Positions 5,730 to 6,599 of a stretch of DNA of 6,599 nucleotides are shown here, piece after piece. Position 1 is the stretch's first letter, and each line of letters begins with the position of its first letter. The position numbers were made by a program, and so were the translations under genes. Below the pieces are notes generated by a model. It made no database searches and was not told the origin of the DNA. It saw only the letters and a program-made list of their open reading frames with translations. Source of the DNA: Solobacterium sp. (GTDB taxonomy: Bacteria; Bacillota_I; Bacilli_A; Erysipelotrichales; Erysipelotrichaceae); assembly GCA_017543025.1 (NCBI GenBank), contig JAFYGX010000006.1:1-6599 (forward strand), written 5' to 3'.

Positions 5730-5735
5730 TATAGT
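5730..5735 (+). promoter_or_regulatory. Candidate -10 element for nfnA
   Basis: TATAGT matches TATAAT at five of six positions and would start transcription about 30 nt ahead of the gene's ATG. No acceptable -35 hexamer is found 16-18 bp upstream, so the assignment is weak. Confidence 0.3.
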
Positions 5736-5756
5736 AAGTTCTGTTTTACAGGAGTT

Positions 5757-5763
5757 AAGGAGG
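5757..5763 (+). promoter_or_regulatory. Ribosome binding site of nfnA
   Basis: AAGGAGG stands 8 nt ahead of the ATG at 5772 and fixes the start of the reductase gene. Confidence 0.8.
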
Positions 5764-5771
5764 ACTATTTG

Positions 5772-6599
5772 ATGTATCAGATCATCCGCAGAAAGGAGCT
5801 GAATCCCTCGGTTACCGAGATGGATATTCTGGCCCCTCTTGTCGCAAAAAAGGCAAAACCCGGTCAGTTCATCATTCTGCGCGTTGACGCGGAAGGAGAA
5901 CGGATTCCGCTGACCATTGCCGGAGCTGATCCGGAAGAAGGAACCGTCAAGATCATTTTCCAGATCGTCGGCGCCACTACCATTCTGCTCAATGCAAAAA
6001 AACAGGGCGATACCATCGAGGACTTTACCGGTCCGCTCGGTACGGCTACTGACATTGAAGGAAAGAAGAATGTATGCGTAATCGGCGGCGGTGTCGGCTG
6101 CGCAATCGCCATGCCGGTCGCCCGTGCGCTTCATGAAGCGGGTGCCCGCGTTACCAGCATTATCGGTTTCCGCAGTAAGGATATCCTGATTCTGGAAGAC
6201 GAATTCCGCTCGTTCTCAGATAAGCTGATCGTTACGACAGACGACGGTTCCTACGGGTTCCACGGCAACGTTACGGTTCCGCTCAGAGAAATGCTTGAAA
6301 ATGGCGAGACATTTGATGAGATCATTACGATCGGACCGCTGATCATGATGAAATTCGTCGTTGCGACAGCCCGCCCGTTCAATGTTCCGGTCACCGTTTC
6401 CATGAACCCGATCATGATTGACGGAACCGGTATGTGCGGCGGCTGCCGTCTGACACTTAATCAGGACGGCAGACGGGTGACAAAGTTTGCCTGTGTCGAC
6501 GGCCCGGATTTCAACGGCTATGAAGTTGATTTTGACGAAGCGATGTCCCGCAACCGCATGTATACCGCATTTGAAGCACATAAGCGCGAAGAGGCATGC
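5772..6599 (+). CDS. nfnA: NfnA/SudB-type FAD/NAD(P)-binding, [2Fe-2S] reductase subunit (3' end cut off)
   Basis: The small subunit of NADH-dependent reduced ferredoxin:NADP+ oxidoreductase (also annotated as sulfide dehydrogenase beta subunit). It is a soluble complex that balances ferredoxin, NADH and NADPH in anaerobes. The window holds 276 codons, beginning MYQIIRRKELNPSV, with no stop before the edge; the family has about 280 residues, so only a few are missing. FAD contact motif RIPLTIAG is at 44-51. The nucleotide-binding glycine loop VIGGGVGCA is at 103-111, and the family-typical TTDDGSYGFHGNVT at 155-168, with IGP at 188. The C-terminal cluster motif DGTGMCGGC (217-225) plus Cys241 gives Asp217, Cys222, Cys225 and Cys241. 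The Asp in place of a first Cys separates NfnA from the related PyrK electron-transfer subunit of dihydroorotate dehydrogenase. It is transcribed divergently from the transport operon. The large glutamate-synthase-like subunit NfnB (GltA-like) is expected next. Confidence 0.92.
   Translation, partial: MYQIIRRKELNPSVTEMDILAPLVAKKAKPGQFIILRVDAEGERIPLTIAGADPEEGTVKIIFQIVGATTILLNAKKQGDTIEDFTGPLGTATDIEGKKNVCVIGGGVGCAIAMPVARALHEAGARVTSIIGFRSKDILILEDEFRSFSDKLIVTTDDGSYGFHGNVTVPLREMLENGETFDEIITIGPLIMMKFVVATARPFNVPVTVSMNPIMIDGTGMCGGCRLTLNQDGRRVTKFACVDGPDFNGYEVDFDEAMSRNRMYTAFEAHKREEAC

Noticed and set aside
5399..5734. Plus-strand 111-codon frame across the T-box leader
   Set aside because: It covers the antisense of the riboswitch, has low-complexity Ser/Pro/Leu content and no ribosome site.
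5741..5751. Small hairpin CTGT-TTT-ACAG ahead of the nfnA ribosome site
   Set aside because: A 4-bp stem is within chance expectation and does not occlude the ribosome site.
5634..6581. Minus-strand frames across the nfnA gene
   Set aside because: Antisense to a gene with full family motifs; no domain or start signal supports them.

Overview
The window reads as chromosomal DNA of an anaerobic member of the Bacillota with a mid-range base composition. Three things point there. One is a tRNA-sensing T-box leader with an intrinsic terminator. The second is strong AAGGAGG-type ribosome binding sites. The third is a divergently placed flavin/[2Fe-2S] reductase subunit of the NfnA/SudB type, which is typical of fermentative anaerobes. 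I cannot name the genus; a gut Erysipelotrichia or Clostridia lineage would fit, but that is a guess.

Layout, all on the minus strand except the last gene. (1) Positions 50-1748 form a pectin/uronate unit read leftwards: kduI (5-keto-4-deoxyuronate isomerase), then a short pectinesterase without a signal peptide. The unit probably continues past the left edge. Its leader (1749-1863) carries a candidate extended -10 promoter and a long inverted repeat. (2) Positions 1955-5595 form an amino-acid transport operon read leftwards: promoter, T-box riboswitch, lipoprotein binding protein, membrane permease, ATPase, a YbaK-type Cys-tRNA deacylase, and a rho-independent terminator. Genes are packed with an 18-nt gap, an 8-nt overlap and a near-contact junction, so they are almost certainly co-transcribed. 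(3) From 5772 to the right edge, reading rightwards, lies the nearly complete NfnA/SudB subunit; its partner is expected beyond the window.

The most informative element is the T-box at about 5287-5560. Specifier loop, AGTA strand, AGAGAG motif, Stem III, T-box, antiterminator and terminator can all be located by eye. Placing the specifier loop against the GAA-NNN-A-CUUC arrangement of known glycyl T-boxes gives the triplet TGG, i.e. tryptophan. This agrees with the transporter type: the binding protein belongs to the family that includes the streptococcal TrpX. The model is that uncharged tRNA-Trp stabilises the antiterminator and turns on a Trp (or precursor) importer together with a tRNA-editing enzyme. 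Possible extra control is suggested by a perfect 12-bp palindrome at the transcription start and a CodY-like sequence upstream of the promoter.

I saw no mobile elements, CRISPR arrays, tRNA or rRNA genes. No completely new system is evident. The points most worth following are the tryptophan T-box and its unusual discriminator-pairing base, the co-regulated deacylase, the cytoplasmic pectinesterase beside kduI, and the undescribed dyads in the two control regions.
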